DNA from: Parietichytrium sp. I65-24A
Taxonomy: Eukaryota; Sar; Bigyra; Thraustochytrida; Thraustochytriidae
NCBI GenBank assembly: GCA_012862575.1
Contig: BLSF01000030.1
Span: 189,584-253,583 of the forward strand
Direction of reading: 5' to 3'
DNA length: 64,000 bases
Part shown: piece after piece, positions 30,779-40,711 of the stretch
Layout: the number at the start of each line of letters is the position of its first letter
Numbering within the stretch: position 1 is the stretch's first letter
Translations under genes and position numbers: made by a program
The notes under the pieces: model-generated
The model's input: the letters and a program-made list of their open reading frames with translations, nothing else
Told to the model about the DNA's origin: nothing
Databases searched by the model: none

Positions 30779-33616
30779 TCACGCACCCCCATCACCTTGG
30801 CCAATGTCTCTCAAGATGATTTTGCGAAAATCATCGAGTTTGCGATCTAGCAGACGTTCTAGTTTAGCCTCCATGGTGTTTGAAGTGATCGGGATATCCA
30901 AAAGGGATTTGCGCGATTTGGGCCCTTTCTCTTGTGCGTCCACCATGCGCATCAGCAGCGTAGCGTCTCGCTTCTCCGCCCAATTGTGCGACTCAAACGC
31001 CAGGAGGCTTTGACTCCTTGTTTGTCGCCAAGCTTCTAACGGGTTGATGCTTTCTGCGTCTGTCGACTTGTCTTTCGAATCGGGCATCAATGCTTCACGA
31101 GTTGAAGCCAATTTCTCCACTACAGCGTTCTGTGACTGTTGTCGAATGAGCATGGGCGTGTGCGTCTCGCGATGGCGAAGGCTGTCTCTGATCAAGTCGC
31201 TGTTACGCGCTTTGCTTGAGGCTGAACGTCTCACGATTACTGCCTCGCCGTCTGCAGTGTTCATATCGCCACCTTTTCTCGCCATCCTCGAGCTTGAGTC
31301 CACTTGCGACATCCTTTGATCGAGCGTTGAGTGAACCGACCACGAAGAGTTCAACCTGTCGCAAATCGAATCTTCTTGAGTCGAACTGAGTTGTCGAGAA
31401 ATAAAAGCACTGGAAATCGGTTCAGCTCTCAATTTCATGCTTGGTATTCGGTTGCTTTTAGTAGACGCGGCTGTCATGGAAACAAACAATCCCCGAATCT
31501 CTTGACAGAAATCGACGTTGGGGTTGTCTTGCAGTCGCTTCACCGCCTCAAGCCGTCGGAAGTCGAGATGCTCAATGTACGCATTTCGATCGGTTGCCTC
31601 AATGTTTTCATCAGCCTTGTAGGTGCTCATAAAGTACGTGATGAATTCGATGTAATCAACGCTTCCGTCGCGGTCCTTGTCAAATCTGCTTTGCATGACC
31701 TCCAAAAGGATCGTGGGACCTGTGTATCCCATAGTTCTCACTGCGCGCTCAAACTCGGCTCTACTGAGACTCTGGCACTCTCGTTCGTCAAATGCTTCAA
31801 AAACTTTCTCAATGTTGACACCTATGGTCCTTGCTTCTTCGGCAATGCGGTGAATAATCTGTCGCCCCGTTTTCATCTGCTGAGCGTAATTGACAAAGCT
31901 TCGCTTCAACCCCAGCCAAATCGCGCTCGCGCGGATACGCGCTCGTTCACGAGGATAAAGGTTTAGCAGATCTTCCAAAGAGTCCGAGTCGAGTGACAAA
32001 ATGTGCGCATAAGTGAGCGCACGAGCCGGGTGCAGGTTCTTCAGTTTGGGGCTTGTCAAGATGATATCGATGCCCCATACGCTCCCGCTGGTGTAGATGC
32101 GACTATTTTTGGCCACCACGCCCTTGGTTAGGACGCGGAGCTGAGTCCCCACGATAACTTCTTGCGGCGCGTACAACTCGTTTTGCAAGGCGATTGCGAC
32201 ACTTGCAATAAACCCTAGCGAGCCATTGTTCAACCAAGGAACGCGCTTGAGCCATTCTTCCGACACATTCTTGGCCACCTCACCGCGCAAGGTCGGTGAC
32301 ATCTTCTCTAAGAGAGTCGAGTAACTGTTGTCCTGCTCAAGGCTCCGGCGATGCTCGAAAAAGTGCTTGAGCCTCTCTCGCAGCACTGGACTCATGCGCT
32401 TTGCGGACATGTACTGGTTTAGCTGATCCATTTGCTCGTAAAACGCCAACTCTTCCACGTTGAAAGAGGAAACCACCGCGGTGATAATACCGATGATATA
32501 CGCCCATACCAGTGCACCGCAGATCATCACAATCACTGCAAGCATGCGCTCTGTAGAGGTCCCCGGGTTGGCAATATCTCCGTACCCGATGGTAGTGATC
32601 GTTGTCACTGCCCAGTAATTGCAAATGATGTACAAATCAAGCGAATCCTCGTGTAGCAACCCCTCGCGCATGATCCAAGTGTTGTAATAGTCGGCCTGAT
32701 ATACTTCAAACTTGACGACCAGGCGCCAAGCACAACTCATCAGATGCACGACAAATGCAATAATAGCGAAAAACTTCATCAACGTAAGGCGATTGTGGGT
32801 CCACTGCGCGCCATTTATGAAGCTAATGCTCTCAGACACGTCCCGCGACAGCCTTGAAATTTTCCAGTAGTGTGTCAAACGAAGAAGGCGAAGAGCACCC
32901 AAAACTTCTACTCCGTCGTCTGAGATTACAGACTGTGCGTTCAGGCTCACTGCGACGCTGTCCGTGATAAAGCATCCCGCAGACGCGCAAAGATCTAATA
33001 TCATGCGCCCTCGGGCATAGTTACGCACGATTTTCCTGTGGTTGCGAATCCATTTGCCAGAGACTGGGTCCTGGTAGGAGCAAAACGAGTGGATTAAAAA
33101 GTCCACGAAGAAAACCACGTCAATAAACCGGTTAATGGCAAACCGGTAATCGAATCTAATTCGAAGGAATGCCACCTCGAAAGGCGTCCACGTTACGCTC
33201 ACCAGAACGAATAAAAACAGGATAACTTTCCATCTGCGCATCATTTGCGTCGTCGGATTCAACACATAGCCGGTGTTTTGATATATCTCTTCTACGCGCT
33301 TCCGCGTCCTCTCGATCTCTTGCTCAATTTCATCCCTCTGCTCCTCCGTGAGCCCTCTTTTCTCCCTGCGTTTCGAGAGCTCCTGCTGAAACCGAGCTTC
33401 AAGCTCTTCGTTCCGCAGCTGATTGTACTCGCTCTTGTGCAGCTCTTTCAGCTCCTGCAGCTCCTTCGACTCCTGCACGAGGTTCCCATTCGCCGGCGCG
33501 GAAGGCATCACCGCTGTTATTGACTTGCGCCGGGGCATCGTCATCAGCGCGCTCGCCATCCTTTCGCTTTCCGGCGACGCAGGCTTGCGCTTGAAAGAGT
33601 GCAGAATCCCCTGCAT
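30779..33616 (-). CDS. voltage-gated K+ channel with cyclic-nucleotide-binding-like domain and C-terminal EF hands
   Basis: I start at the ATG at 33616 (MQGILHSF; 945 residues). The 20-codon upstream extension begins at GTG and has no ATG. A basic/acidic coiled-coil N-terminus precedes six membrane segments from ~residue 126. S4 carries spaced arginines (GALRLLRLTHYWKISRLSRD). The pore holds the K+ selectivity filter TTIGYGD, with GYGD at 344-347. A C-linker and a CNBD-like domain follow (~466-552). In it I see no canonical FGE phosphate-binding cassette, so cyclic nucleotide binding is doubtful, as in KCNH channels. Then comes an EF-hand pair (~602-662): the second loop, DKDRDGSVDYIEF, is canonical and the first is degenerate. 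The ~200-residue Ser-rich tail is probably cytosolic. Family is certain to K+-channel CNBD class. Gating is inferred. Confidence 0.93.
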   Translation of the reverse strand: MQGILHSFKRKPASPESERMASALMTMPRRKSITAVMPSAPANGNLVQESKELQELKELHKSEYNQLRNEELEARFQQELSKRREKRGLTEEQRDEIEQEIERTRKRVEEIYQNTGYVLNPTTQMMRRWKVILFLFVLVSVTWTPFEVAFLRIRFDYRFAINRFIDVVFFVDFLIHSFCSYQDPVSGKWIRNHRKIVRNYARGRMILDLCASAGCFITDSVAVSLNAQSVISDDGVEVLGALRLLRLTHYWKISRLSRDVSESISFINGAQWTHNRLTLMKFFAIIAFVVHLMSCAWRLVVKFEVYQADYYNTWIMREGLLHEDSLDLYIICNYWAVTTITTIGYGDIANPGTSTERMLAVIVMICGALVWAYIIGIITAVVSSFNVEELAFYEQMDQLNQYMSAKRMSPVLRERLKHFFEHRRSLEQDNSYSTLLEKMSPTLRGEVAKNVSEEWLKRVPWLNNGSLGFIASVAIALQNELYAPQEVIVGTQLRVLTKGVVAKNSRIYTSGSVWGIDIILTSPKLKNLHPARALTYAHILSLDSDSLEDLLNLYPRERARIRASAIWLGLKRSFVNYAQQMKTGRQIIHRIAEEARTIGVNIEKVFEAFDERECQSLSRAEFERAVRTMGYTGPTILLEVMQSRFDKDRDGSVDYIEFITYFMSTYKADENIEATDRNAYIEHLDFRRLEAVKRLQDNPNVDFCQEIRGLFVSMTAASTKSNRIPSMKLRAEPISSAFISRQLSSTQEDSICDRLNSSWSVHSTLDQRMSQVDSSSRMARKGGDMNTADGEAVIVRRSASSKARNSDLIRDSLRHRETHTPMLIRQQSQNAVVEKLASTREALMPDSKDKSTDAESINPLEAWRQTRSQSLLAFESHNWAEKRDATLLMRMVDAQEKGPKSRKSLLDIPITSNTMEAKLERLLDRKLDDFRKIILRDIGQGDGGA

Positions 33617-34719
33617 TGTTCTCTGATCCCGCTCTCGCGAAAACAAACCCTGCTGTGCCTCGTCGGCTAAATACACATGTCGCCTGCCTCAAGCCCGCTC
33701 CAGCAAGCCCGTCTCACGCGAGTGACTGGCTGGCTGGCTGGTGGCGCGCGCGCAAGTGCCTTGCTTGAGAGCGAACAGCTTCGACTGCAAATGGAGACCA
33801 AGACAGAGAGACACACAGAGACAGGAGACAAGAGACAAGAGACAAGAGATAAGAGATAAGAGACAGAGAGAGCTGCTCGCATATCAATACAATAATCCTA
33901 GCTCGACAAAATCAGGCTCACCGGATCTCTCTCTCTATCACGAGGTTGCCGTGGTAGGTGATACGAGTAGCTCGCCAGGTTCACAAGAAAGAAGAAACTA
34001 TAGTCATCTATAGTGCGTCGTCTGCGTAATCTGCGTATACATGGAGTGCGTGGGGAGGGAGGGAGGGAGGGAAGGAAGGTGTTGATTGTTGAAAGTTGTT
34101 GGCACACTTGGCCATGGAGGCTTTTGCAAGTGCAAGTTTCGTTGCTTTTTTCCGAGTCTGGACTCTGGACTCGCGCCCTTGGTGAGATAGACTGGCGGGG
34201 GAGATCCTTCGCCTCTCATTTTATTTCGTTTCGTTTCTCTTGTTGGGTTTGGAATTTTTTTTTTTAACCGCTATCCTAGCGCAACTTATCCGTTCGGCTG
34301 ATTGGCGACTCGACTCGGACTCAGTGTATAATATTGTTTTGCAGTGCAGTGCTAGTACCGCCCCTGCTCGATGGCGTCGTCGAAAGAATCGGGGGGAAAC
34401 CTGGAGCATGAACGAGTGAGGGAAGGTCGCTGAATAAGGAAGAAGCTATTGGGATGAAGGCCGAGTCTCGCGCGAACAGCTGCTTTCGATGAGACAAGAA
34501 ATTTTCTGCGTTACTGTACATGTTTTCGTTAATAGGCTAAATAGGCTCGCCTGTGAATTTGGGTGCTTCGGAATATCATTCCGAGTCATCATCACGGTGA
34601 CCGGACAAAGTACGTTCAGTAGACCTCCTAAATCGAGATCGTTAGGATGTGTTCATAAAGATCTGGGGATGCTCCTGCCGTTGTGTTTAGAACGTATCAT
34701 TTGGTCCATGCCGGGAAGG
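33617..34719. other. intergenic gap upstream of the K+ channel gene
   Basis: No gene seen. A GACAAGA/GATAAGA repeat tract is near 33826-33870 and a GGGA microsatellite at 34054-34079. TAG-rich patches at 33890-34035 may belong to the channel promoter. An inverted repeat with a 7-bp stem and 3-base loop (TCGGAAT/ATTCCGA) is at 34568-34584, in the 3' flank of the methyltransferase gene. Confidence 0.5.
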
Positions 34720-35580
34720 TTACTGCTGACCTCCCGTAGCATTACGATCACTAGCCACAGGACACCAGCACTCATAGATACGCACGGAAGCTTTCGCAAG
34801 CTGCTTCTCCATCCCAAGATCTTCGAGACTCAAGCATCTCATAACCATGCCACTTTCCTTAGCTTGATGGAGGAATGACTGAATCACTGGCGACACGTAT
34901 TGCTCATCTCCTTCGTCATCCTCCTCATTAAATCTTGAAACGTCAAATCGGAAATCAATTGCAAAATAAATGACCGTTTCTGCGCTCGAGAGAGCAAAGA
35001 GGGACTTGACGAGTAACGGGTTCGCCTCTTCGTGGTATACACATCCACTGGCCAAGATAACGTCAAATGGTGCAAGAGCTCGGAGTTCCTCGCCAAGAGG
35101 CTCCCCCCAACTGTGCGTAATAGCAGTGCAAGACCCTCCGCTCTTCCGAAGAACCTCTTCGTTCTTCTCGATGTTGCTCTGGAGAAGAGGCAACATCACC
35201 TCCCTATCAGATATCACTACATTTGCGCCACACCCAACAGCCACGCCCAAGCCAAGAAATCCTGTGCCGGCTCCAAGATCAAGCACCTTCTTGCCTCGTA
35301 CACTTTCACGTTTCCCACTTTCATGTGTCAGAAACCGGCAGGTCATGACCGCGTCATCCCACACGACCGCCCCTGTTTGATCGTTGGAAGGAGTGTGGCA
35401 GAACTGCCCTTGTTTCACTCTCACGCCGAGCTCTTCAAGCACAAACTCATCAGCCCCATGGCTGGTAAACAATTGCGGATCCAGCCAGTCCTCAAAGACA
35501 AAACCCAAACAAAAATCTTCCTCCTCTTCCTCATTCCCTTCTATCCCACTAGGTCCCTTGTCACCTTTTTCGCCGTCCAT
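34720..35580 (-). CDS. METTL21/FAM86-type (Methyltransf_16) protein methyltransferase
   Basis: I start at the ATG at 35580 (MDGEKGDKG; 286 residues). The upstream open frame has only a TTG and ends at a stop near 35787. An acidic N-terminus (EEEEEDFCLGF) leads to a Rossmann-fold SAM methyltransferase: GAVVWDDAVM, motif I VLDLGAGTGFLGLG, acidic motif II VVISDRE, ITHSWGEPLG, and DVILASGCVYHEEANPLLV, which is the position of the family's D-x-x-Y-like motif. The family methylates lysines on proteins such as chaperones and elongation factors. The substrate here cannot be told. No signal peptide, so probably cytosolic. Confidence 0.85.
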   Translation of the reverse strand: MDGEKGDKGPSGIEGNEEEEEDFCLGFVFEDWLDPQLFTSHGADEFVLEELGVRVKQGQFCHTPSNDQTGAVVWDDAVMTCRFLTHESGKRESVRGKKVLDLGAGTGFLGLGVAVGCGANVVISDREVMLPLLQSNIEKNEEVLRKSGGSCTAITHSWGEPLGEELRALAPFDVILASGCVYHEEANPLLVKSLFALSSAETVIYFAIDFRFDVSRFNEEDDEGDEQYVSPVIQSFLHQAKESGMVMRCLSLEDLGMEKQLAKASVRIYECWCPVASDRNATGGQQ

Positions 35581-37032
35581 CTTCTCCGCGGAAAAGCCAC
35601 TAAACTTCGAACAACCCTCCGATGAACCCTCCGATGCCGTCGTCAAAGCGATGGTTCTCACGCTGTCGGCCGCAAGTGCCTGGGTCCGGCAACTTGACCT
35701 CGCGTCTGACGTCCACGGCAGAAAAGAGCAGCCCGCGCGTCCAGAGCAAGCGGCCACGAAGGCTTTCAAAGCGGTCAGAGTGAGATCTCAACCAAGGATG
35801 AAGATCTGTCAGTGCCCTGGCAATCTCCTGCGCGGCCACGTTCCCACGCTTGGATCCAAGATCTCCAACGCAGAGCAGCCCCCAACACTCACTAGTAACG
35901 CAGACGACCGCCGCCTGCCTTTTCCTTTTGACGCAGCAGGCGTATCGCGCGCAGTCAATTCGGAACTGACTTGACTGACTGTGAATTTGACCTATTGACC
36001 TATTGACCTATAGACCTCTGCGCGTGCCTCTGAGTGCCACCGCGCACGCAAAGGCACCTCCTTCCAATGGCATAAAATGGCATGGCACATCATGGCACCA
36101 CCCAACCAACCTCACAAACATAACACTAGCACATTTTAGAGAGCGGAGAGCATATCCTTGTTCGCGTACAACGAGTTGATCCAAAAGTCACTCACGCTTA
36201 GCGAGTATAGCAAGTATAGCGAGTCCGGGAGCCGCGCACACTGACACGCTAACTTGAAGCTAGCCAAGCCAACCGTATCTCAGAGAGATCGAGCAAGCAA
36301 ATGCAAGCAGCGGGCGATCGCTCATTCAGAAAGCAAATAACTCAGATCTGCACTCATAATTACCATGAACTCTGTGAAAGCAAACTCGGGCTGCATTAGC
36401 TCCAGTGCACACATTGCCTCTCTGCCGCGGAGCTGGATTGGTGTGTCCTATAGTAAACCGGAGCTCTAACTCTATGACCGGGCACTTGCAAACGGATCTA
36501 CGAATTACACTTCAGATGGGATGGGATAGGTGAGTGACTGCGAGTTGCTTCTCTCGAAAGAGGACGGAAAAGTGATGGTGGACACGAGTTGATCGCAATC
36601 GCAATCAGCTGGGCCCCTCTCGGACAGGCCCTTCTTCCTCATTCATTCTTTCATTCTTTCATTCTTTCATTCTTTCTTTTCTTTCATCCATTCTCTCTCT
36701 CTCTCTCTCCGTACGCGAGTGCCTGCCAGAAGTGCCTTCCTTTTCGCTGTAGATGGGGTGCGGCTTCCGATATCACCATTATGATCATTATTATCATTAT
36801 TGTTGTTGTTGTTGAGAATCGAAGCACACAAGAGATATCAAGTCATAGAAATTTGGCCGCACGACGTGGTTTATCTTGCACGGGTGAGCCCTTCCAAGTC
36901 GGCACATACGACCCTCGCGGAAGAGAAAGCGAGAGATCAATCTCTCACCTCGCGGGCGAATTCTTGCGAGCGCATGAGCGGGTGCCGAGCACGAGTCGAA
37001 ATTGTGGCCGCGATCCGGAAGAGTTGAGGAAG
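35581..37032. other. divergent promoter region of methyltransferase and WASP genes
   Basis: No gene accepted. A TGACTGTGA site is at 35976-35984, followed by three near-identical TGACCTATTGACC-type units to ~36015. TAG/CTA patches are at 36175-36235 and 36450-36475. An ATTCTTTC/CT microsatellite spans 36640-36710. The frame running into WASP from 36589 begins at TTG and includes a poly-Ile/Val stretch from an ATT/GTT repeat, so I treat it as untranslated leader. Confidence 0.5.
36640..36710. repeat. (ATTCTTTC)n/(CT)n microsatellite
   Basis: Repeated ATTCTTTC units run into a CTCTCT tract within the WASP gene leader. Confidence 0.85.
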
Positions 37033-39072
37033 ATGTCCGTGAACGAGGATGAGTTAGAGTGGATTGCGAAATCGCTGGGCCCGTCGCGGAGCGTGTGTGC
37101 GGCTGGGATTGCGCAGCTGTACCTGTCGTCCGTGGCCCCTGCTGAACTTGCCCATGTACGAGAGACAGCTGGGCAGGACGTCGGGAGGAGGCTTCGCGCT
37201 GACTCAGGGCCGTCGCTGCTGGAGCAGTATCCCGCGCTACAAGATCAGAAAGGGTGGGTGTTCTCCAGGGTCACCGGAGCGACGCTGTTAGTAGTGGACC
37301 GAGATATGGGCACGTTTTTGTTCATGATATTTGACGTCGTTGAGCGCGTTCTAAGATTTCAATTCGAGCTGTATGAGGACATGGACTTCGACCAGCTCGA
37401 GAGCTGCTTTTTCAGCTTTGAAATTGAGCAGTGCGTTGCTGGGTTCAATTTTAGCAATGAAAAAATTGCGCAGCACTTTTATCAGAAGGTGATTTCCTTG
37501 ATCCCGAAAGGAGACAAGGCAAAGAACGATGGTGCTTTTGTCAACATGGAGGAAGAGGCTGAAGAAAAAGCCGATGGGGGCAAGGCAGTTGCAAAGCCCC
37601 CTCGAAGGCGCAAGAGGGACTACATCTTCTCGAAATTGACTGGCAAGTCCCATAAAAATCACACTGCCAAAGCCACACCTCCCGCACCAACTGCCCCGCT
37701 TCCTGGTGGACCAGCAAGTTCTTTTCTTCAAAATCCGGACGGCTCGCTCGACATTAGCAACATCCCGCAGGAATGGAAAGAGATTTTTCGCAAAGCCGGC
37801 ATAAGAAAGAAAGATTTGGCTGATCCGAACATGTCTCACATCATTAAAGACATCCTTGCTGGTTATGGTCTTGAAATGCGCAAGAGAACCGTCACCAGGA
37901 CGTATGACAGGCGCTTAGGTCCAGAGAGCCCCGGATTTGTGACGAAAGCTTTGCAAGCAAACAAGGAAATGCAGTTCAAGCCAAGGCTGCCGGTGGTGAG
38001 AATCAAGTTTGAAACGACAGACCAAATTCAAACGTCGCAGCCTCCTGCTCCTCCCCCACCCCCCTTCGAACCTCCTGCCTCTGTAGCTGCTGATACTATT
38101 GCTCCGACACCACCTCCAGCTCCACAGGCAGCTGCCACAGAACAGGAAGATCACGAGCTAGAGCAGGCACAGATTCCAGAAGGCTTGGAGACTGACAACA
38201 AATCCTTAGATCACGGTGATGACGGGGGCGATGACCAAGTTGCCACCTCGGCACTGGAGGAATTGCAGTCATTGCCAAGAACGGAGGGAACCCAAAGCTC
38301 GAATCCAGAGAATGCTCAGAGAGTCGTTCCGTCTTCAGCGCCGGCTGGTGACTTTTTAAGCGCCATCCGAAATGGGGGCTTTAAAATGCGACACGTGTCC
38401 ACTACCAGCAGCGATGCAAACGTGTCGAAAGCTCCAGCAGAAACGTTTGACGGTACTCAGGCCACCGATGGTGAGGAGGCAGGCGTGCTACAACCAGTGG
38501 CCAACGGTGGAGAGGGACCTGAAAAGTTAAATTCCGGTTCTGATTTCTTGGACGCAATCAAAAATAGGAACTTCACACTTCGGAAAGCTCAAGTATCACG
38601 AGAAGAGCCGGCTTCCCCAAGCAGGTCAGATAATACAGCATCATCGCCAACCTCCTCATTGGGCAATGAAGAGGCCGGGCTGCACAGTGTTGCAGGGCAG
38701 GGAGATGAACAAGTGCTTAACGTCAACGTCAAAGAAAAGCCAAGCACGCCGTCATTTCTGAACTCCATCGCTGATGGCCAGTTCAAGCTCCGTCATGTGG
38801 AAAGGGCCCCACCAACGACCGAACCGAAGCGACCAGCCTTCTTGAAAGATATTGAAAATGGGGTCGTTCGACTAAGGGCGGTGAGCCAAGTTCAGACCCT
38901 TCCTGACCTCGGCAAAGTCGGGGCATCCGACCAAATGTCGCTCCTTGCTCGACTGAAAGAGTTTGTGGAGGAAAGACGACACAAGATTGTTGAAGACGAG
39001 GCAACGGACGAGGAGAAAGAGGACGGTAGCGGTGATGATGACGACGACGACGGATGGAGCGACTCCGACTAG
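37033..39072 (+). CDS. WAS: WASP-family actin nucleation-promoting factor with four WH2-like motifs
   Basis: The chosen ATG at 37033 (MSVNEDELEW) gives 679 residues. A WH1/EVH1 domain is at ~60-156 (GWVFSRVTGATLLVVDRD..TFLFMIFDV). Then a basic patch (KPPRRRKRDYIFSK). A GBD/autoinhibitory segment (~240-280, ISNIPQEWKEIFRKAGIRKKDL) matches the WASP C-subdomain-binding helix, though I see no canonical CRIB ISxPxxFxHxxH before it. Polyproline (PPAPPPPPFEPP) is at ~335-346. Four WH2-like actin-binding motifs follow at about 440, 503, 575 and 602 (FLSAIRNGGFKMRHV, FLDAIKNRNFTLRKA, FLNSIADGQFKLRHV, FLKDIENGVVRLRAV). A central helix and an acidic tail with the Arp2/3-binding Trp (DDDDDDGWSDSD) end the protein. 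It should activate Arp2/3 at membranes. Four WH2-like motifs is more than the one or two of animal WASP/N-WASP. Confidence 0.93.
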   Translation: MSVNEDELEWIAKSLGPSRSVCAAGIAQLYLSSVAPAELAHVRETAGQDVGRRLRADSGPSLLEQYPALQDQKGWVFSRVTGATLLVVDRDMGTFLFMIFDVVERVLRFQFELYEDMDFDQLESCFFSFEIEQCVAGFNFSNEKIAQHFYQKVISLIPKGDKAKNDGAFVNMEEEAEEKADGGKAVAKPPRRRKRDYIFSKLTGKSHKNHTAKATPPAPTAPLPGGPASSFLQNPDGSLDISNIPQEWKEIFRKAGIRKKDLADPNMSHIIKDILAGYGLEMRKRTVTRTYDRRLGPESPGFVTKALQANKEMQFKPRLPVVRIKFETTDQIQTSQPPAPPPPPFEPPASVAADTIAPTPPPAPQAAATEQEDHELEQAQIPEGLETDNKSLDHGDDGGDDQVATSALEELQSLPRTEGTQSSNPENAQRVVPSSAPAGDFLSAIRNGGFKMRHVSTTSSDANVSKAPAETFDGTQATDGEEAGVLQPVANGGEGPEKLNSGSDFLDAIKNRNFTLRKAQVSREEPASPSRSDNTASSPTSSLGNEEAGLHSVAGQGDEQVLNVNVKEKPSTPSFLNSIADGQFKLRHVERAPPTTEPKRPAFLKDIENGVVRLRAVSQVQTLPDLGKVGASDQMSLLARLKEFVEERRHKIVEDEATDEEKEDGSGDDDDDDGWSDSD

Positions 39073-39361
39073 ACTAGCGAGTATACTCAAGCAAGTATTG
39101 TATTCAGCCACTGCACTGCCTGCAAGCTGTGTGTTAACACTAAACATGTTGTTCATTTGATGATGAAACCATCTCCAAAAATTCACCAAAGCATTTTTCT
39201 CTGCAATCGTGAGACGCTGTTGACGCCGACTTTGAAATCTGGCACGGTCGAGTTGGTAATACGAAAATTTTGACCCCTAAAAAATGTGAAGAGCTTCAAA
39301 TTCGGAAGATCAAAATATTTTGAGTGAATAGTTTGGCATAATATGAGTAGGTCAAAGCGCT

Positions 39362-40711
39362 CTATGCCTGTTGGGCGACGTCGAGGCACTCTGACGCGAT
39401 TGCTGCAACTACTTTAGAAGTGGCCGCATTGGAAGAGCTCATGCTTTCACAGAGCGTCAGAAGAGATCCGGCGTAGCGAAGGCTGTAGTCGGACCATTGA
39501 TTGCCAAGGCACATCTTCTTGAATGCTCTGCTCGCGGATTCGTGGCAGGCCCACTCTTGGGCGTTCTCTGGCGGGATTGCGCTTAAAGTTTCACGAATAC
39601 GGACTTCGTCATCAAGCAGCGCACGTGTGATCCTTTCGATAATTCCATCCACAAGTTTGCGGTGCTGGATCTCCTCCAAGAGCTCCTGCTCTGCGTCAGC
39701 GGTTTGCTCGCGAAGGTAGCGGTAAAACTTGGAGACGAGAGAAACATCGCGAGAGTCCACCAGTCTGGTTTCGTTGACCTCGATTTTCTCCGAGAGCGCT
39801 TGTACAAGAGGATGCGACAAGTCAATTTCGCTTCCCATAAAGTCGCCAATGTCGTCGGCAGCGATGCTGTTCACATCCCCAAAGTCAAGAACATGGCTCT
39901 TCTTGGTAAGATCCTTCACTCGCTTGTACTGCTCGAGCAGAGTTTCCCCACCGTTGCGCTTCTCTCCGTCGGTATCTTCCAGCCAGTGCACGCTAAACTC
40001 GTCACCGAGACAAGTGTGCATGTGTTTTCCATCAATGGTGTCATCGCCAGGTGGGCAGTAAGTGGCCCACGACGACTCGCGGCCGTTGGCGGCAGTGACC
40101 GCGTAGATGTTGCGGCCCTCCGGAAGGCCAGCAAACATGCTCCCACTCTCACAGGCCTCCATGTAGAATACAAGATTTTTGTACATTTTCTTCTCATGCA
40201 TAGCGTCCAGGACGTTGAGCAGCTGGTTGGCGTACATCTCCTCGGAAGGGAACGCCACGAGACCTGGCGCGCCGTGGTCCACAAAGTTGATAAACACGTC
40301 GTCGTCTGCCGTCGAGTTGAGCACTTTTCCCGATCCCACGCCGCGCATCTTGTCCGCATCGCCGAGCAGGATGCTGAAAAAGTTGTCCGGTTTCACGTCC
40401 GCGCCAGTGTAGTCCTTCAAGCACCCTTCGTACACGTCCACCGCGTTGCCGCCAGCCGTCGGCCGGTTGAAGATCTTGCCCGGGAACGGGTTCCGCGCGT
40501 CCATGGCCACATCGTCGTACATCATCGTGATGATCCTCTCATCCGGGATCCCGCGCCGCTTCAGCGTCTGGTACGCGTGGCACACGTCCGCGTGGTGCCG
40601 GTAGTTAAAGTACCCGCGCGACCCGCACACCAGAACAGCCCATTCGTTCCCCGCCACCGCAGCCTGCACCAGCGTGGCAGCCGCCACCAGCGCGCCAATT
40701 GCCTTCACCAT
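39362..40711 (-). CDS. LGMN: legumain-like asparaginyl endopeptidase (peptidase family C13)
   Basis: A 449-residue frame from an ATG at 40711. A signal peptide (residues ~4-20, ALVAAATLVQAAVAG) leads into the catalytic domain opening EWAVLVCGSRGYFNYRHHADVCHAYQ. The catalytic His is 146 (NFVDHGAPG) and the catalytic Cys is 187 (YMEACESGSMF). The conserved YAVTAANGRESSWATYC and FSVHWLEDT segments follow. The C-terminal ~110 residues are helical with spaced Cys, like the legumain activation peptide and LSAM domain. Length fits the family (~430-490). It should cleave after Asn/Asp in a vacuole or lysosome after self-activation. Convergent with WASP, 289 bases apart. Confidence 0.96.
   Translation of the reverse strand: MVKAIGALVAAATLVQAAVAGNEWAVLVCGSRGYFNYRHHADVCHAYQTLKRRGIPDERIITMMYDDVAMDARNPFPGKIFNRPTAGGNAVDVYEGCLKDYTGADVKPDNFFSILLGDADKMRGVGSGKVLNSTADDDVFINFVDHGAPGLVAFPSEEMYANQLLNVLDAMHEKKMYKNLVFYMEACESGSMFAGLPEGRNIYAVTAANGRESSWATYCPPGDDTIDGKHMHTCLGDEFSVHWLEDTDGEKRNGGETLLEQYKRVKDLTKKSHVLDFGDVNSIAADDIGDFMGSEIDLSHPLVQALSEKIEVNETRLVDSRDVSLVSKFYRYLREQTADAEQELLEEIQHRKLVDGIIERITRALLDDEVRIRETLSAIPPENAQEWACHESASRAFKKMCLGNQWSDYSLRYAGSLLTLCESMSSSNAATSKVVAAIASECLDVAQQA

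Noticed and set aside
33617-33676. 20-codon upstream extension of the K+ channel frame
   Set aside because: It begins at GTG with no ATG; the nearest upstream ATG is out of frame and stops at once.
35581-35769. 63-codon upstream extension of the methyltransferase frame
   Set aside because: It begins at TTG, has no in-frame ATG and ends at a stop near 35787.
36589-37032. 148-codon upstream extension of the WASP frame
   Set aside because: It begins at TTG and translates microsatellites into poly-Phe/Ser and poly-Ile/Val; the ATG at 36781 inside it would still start in repeat sequence.
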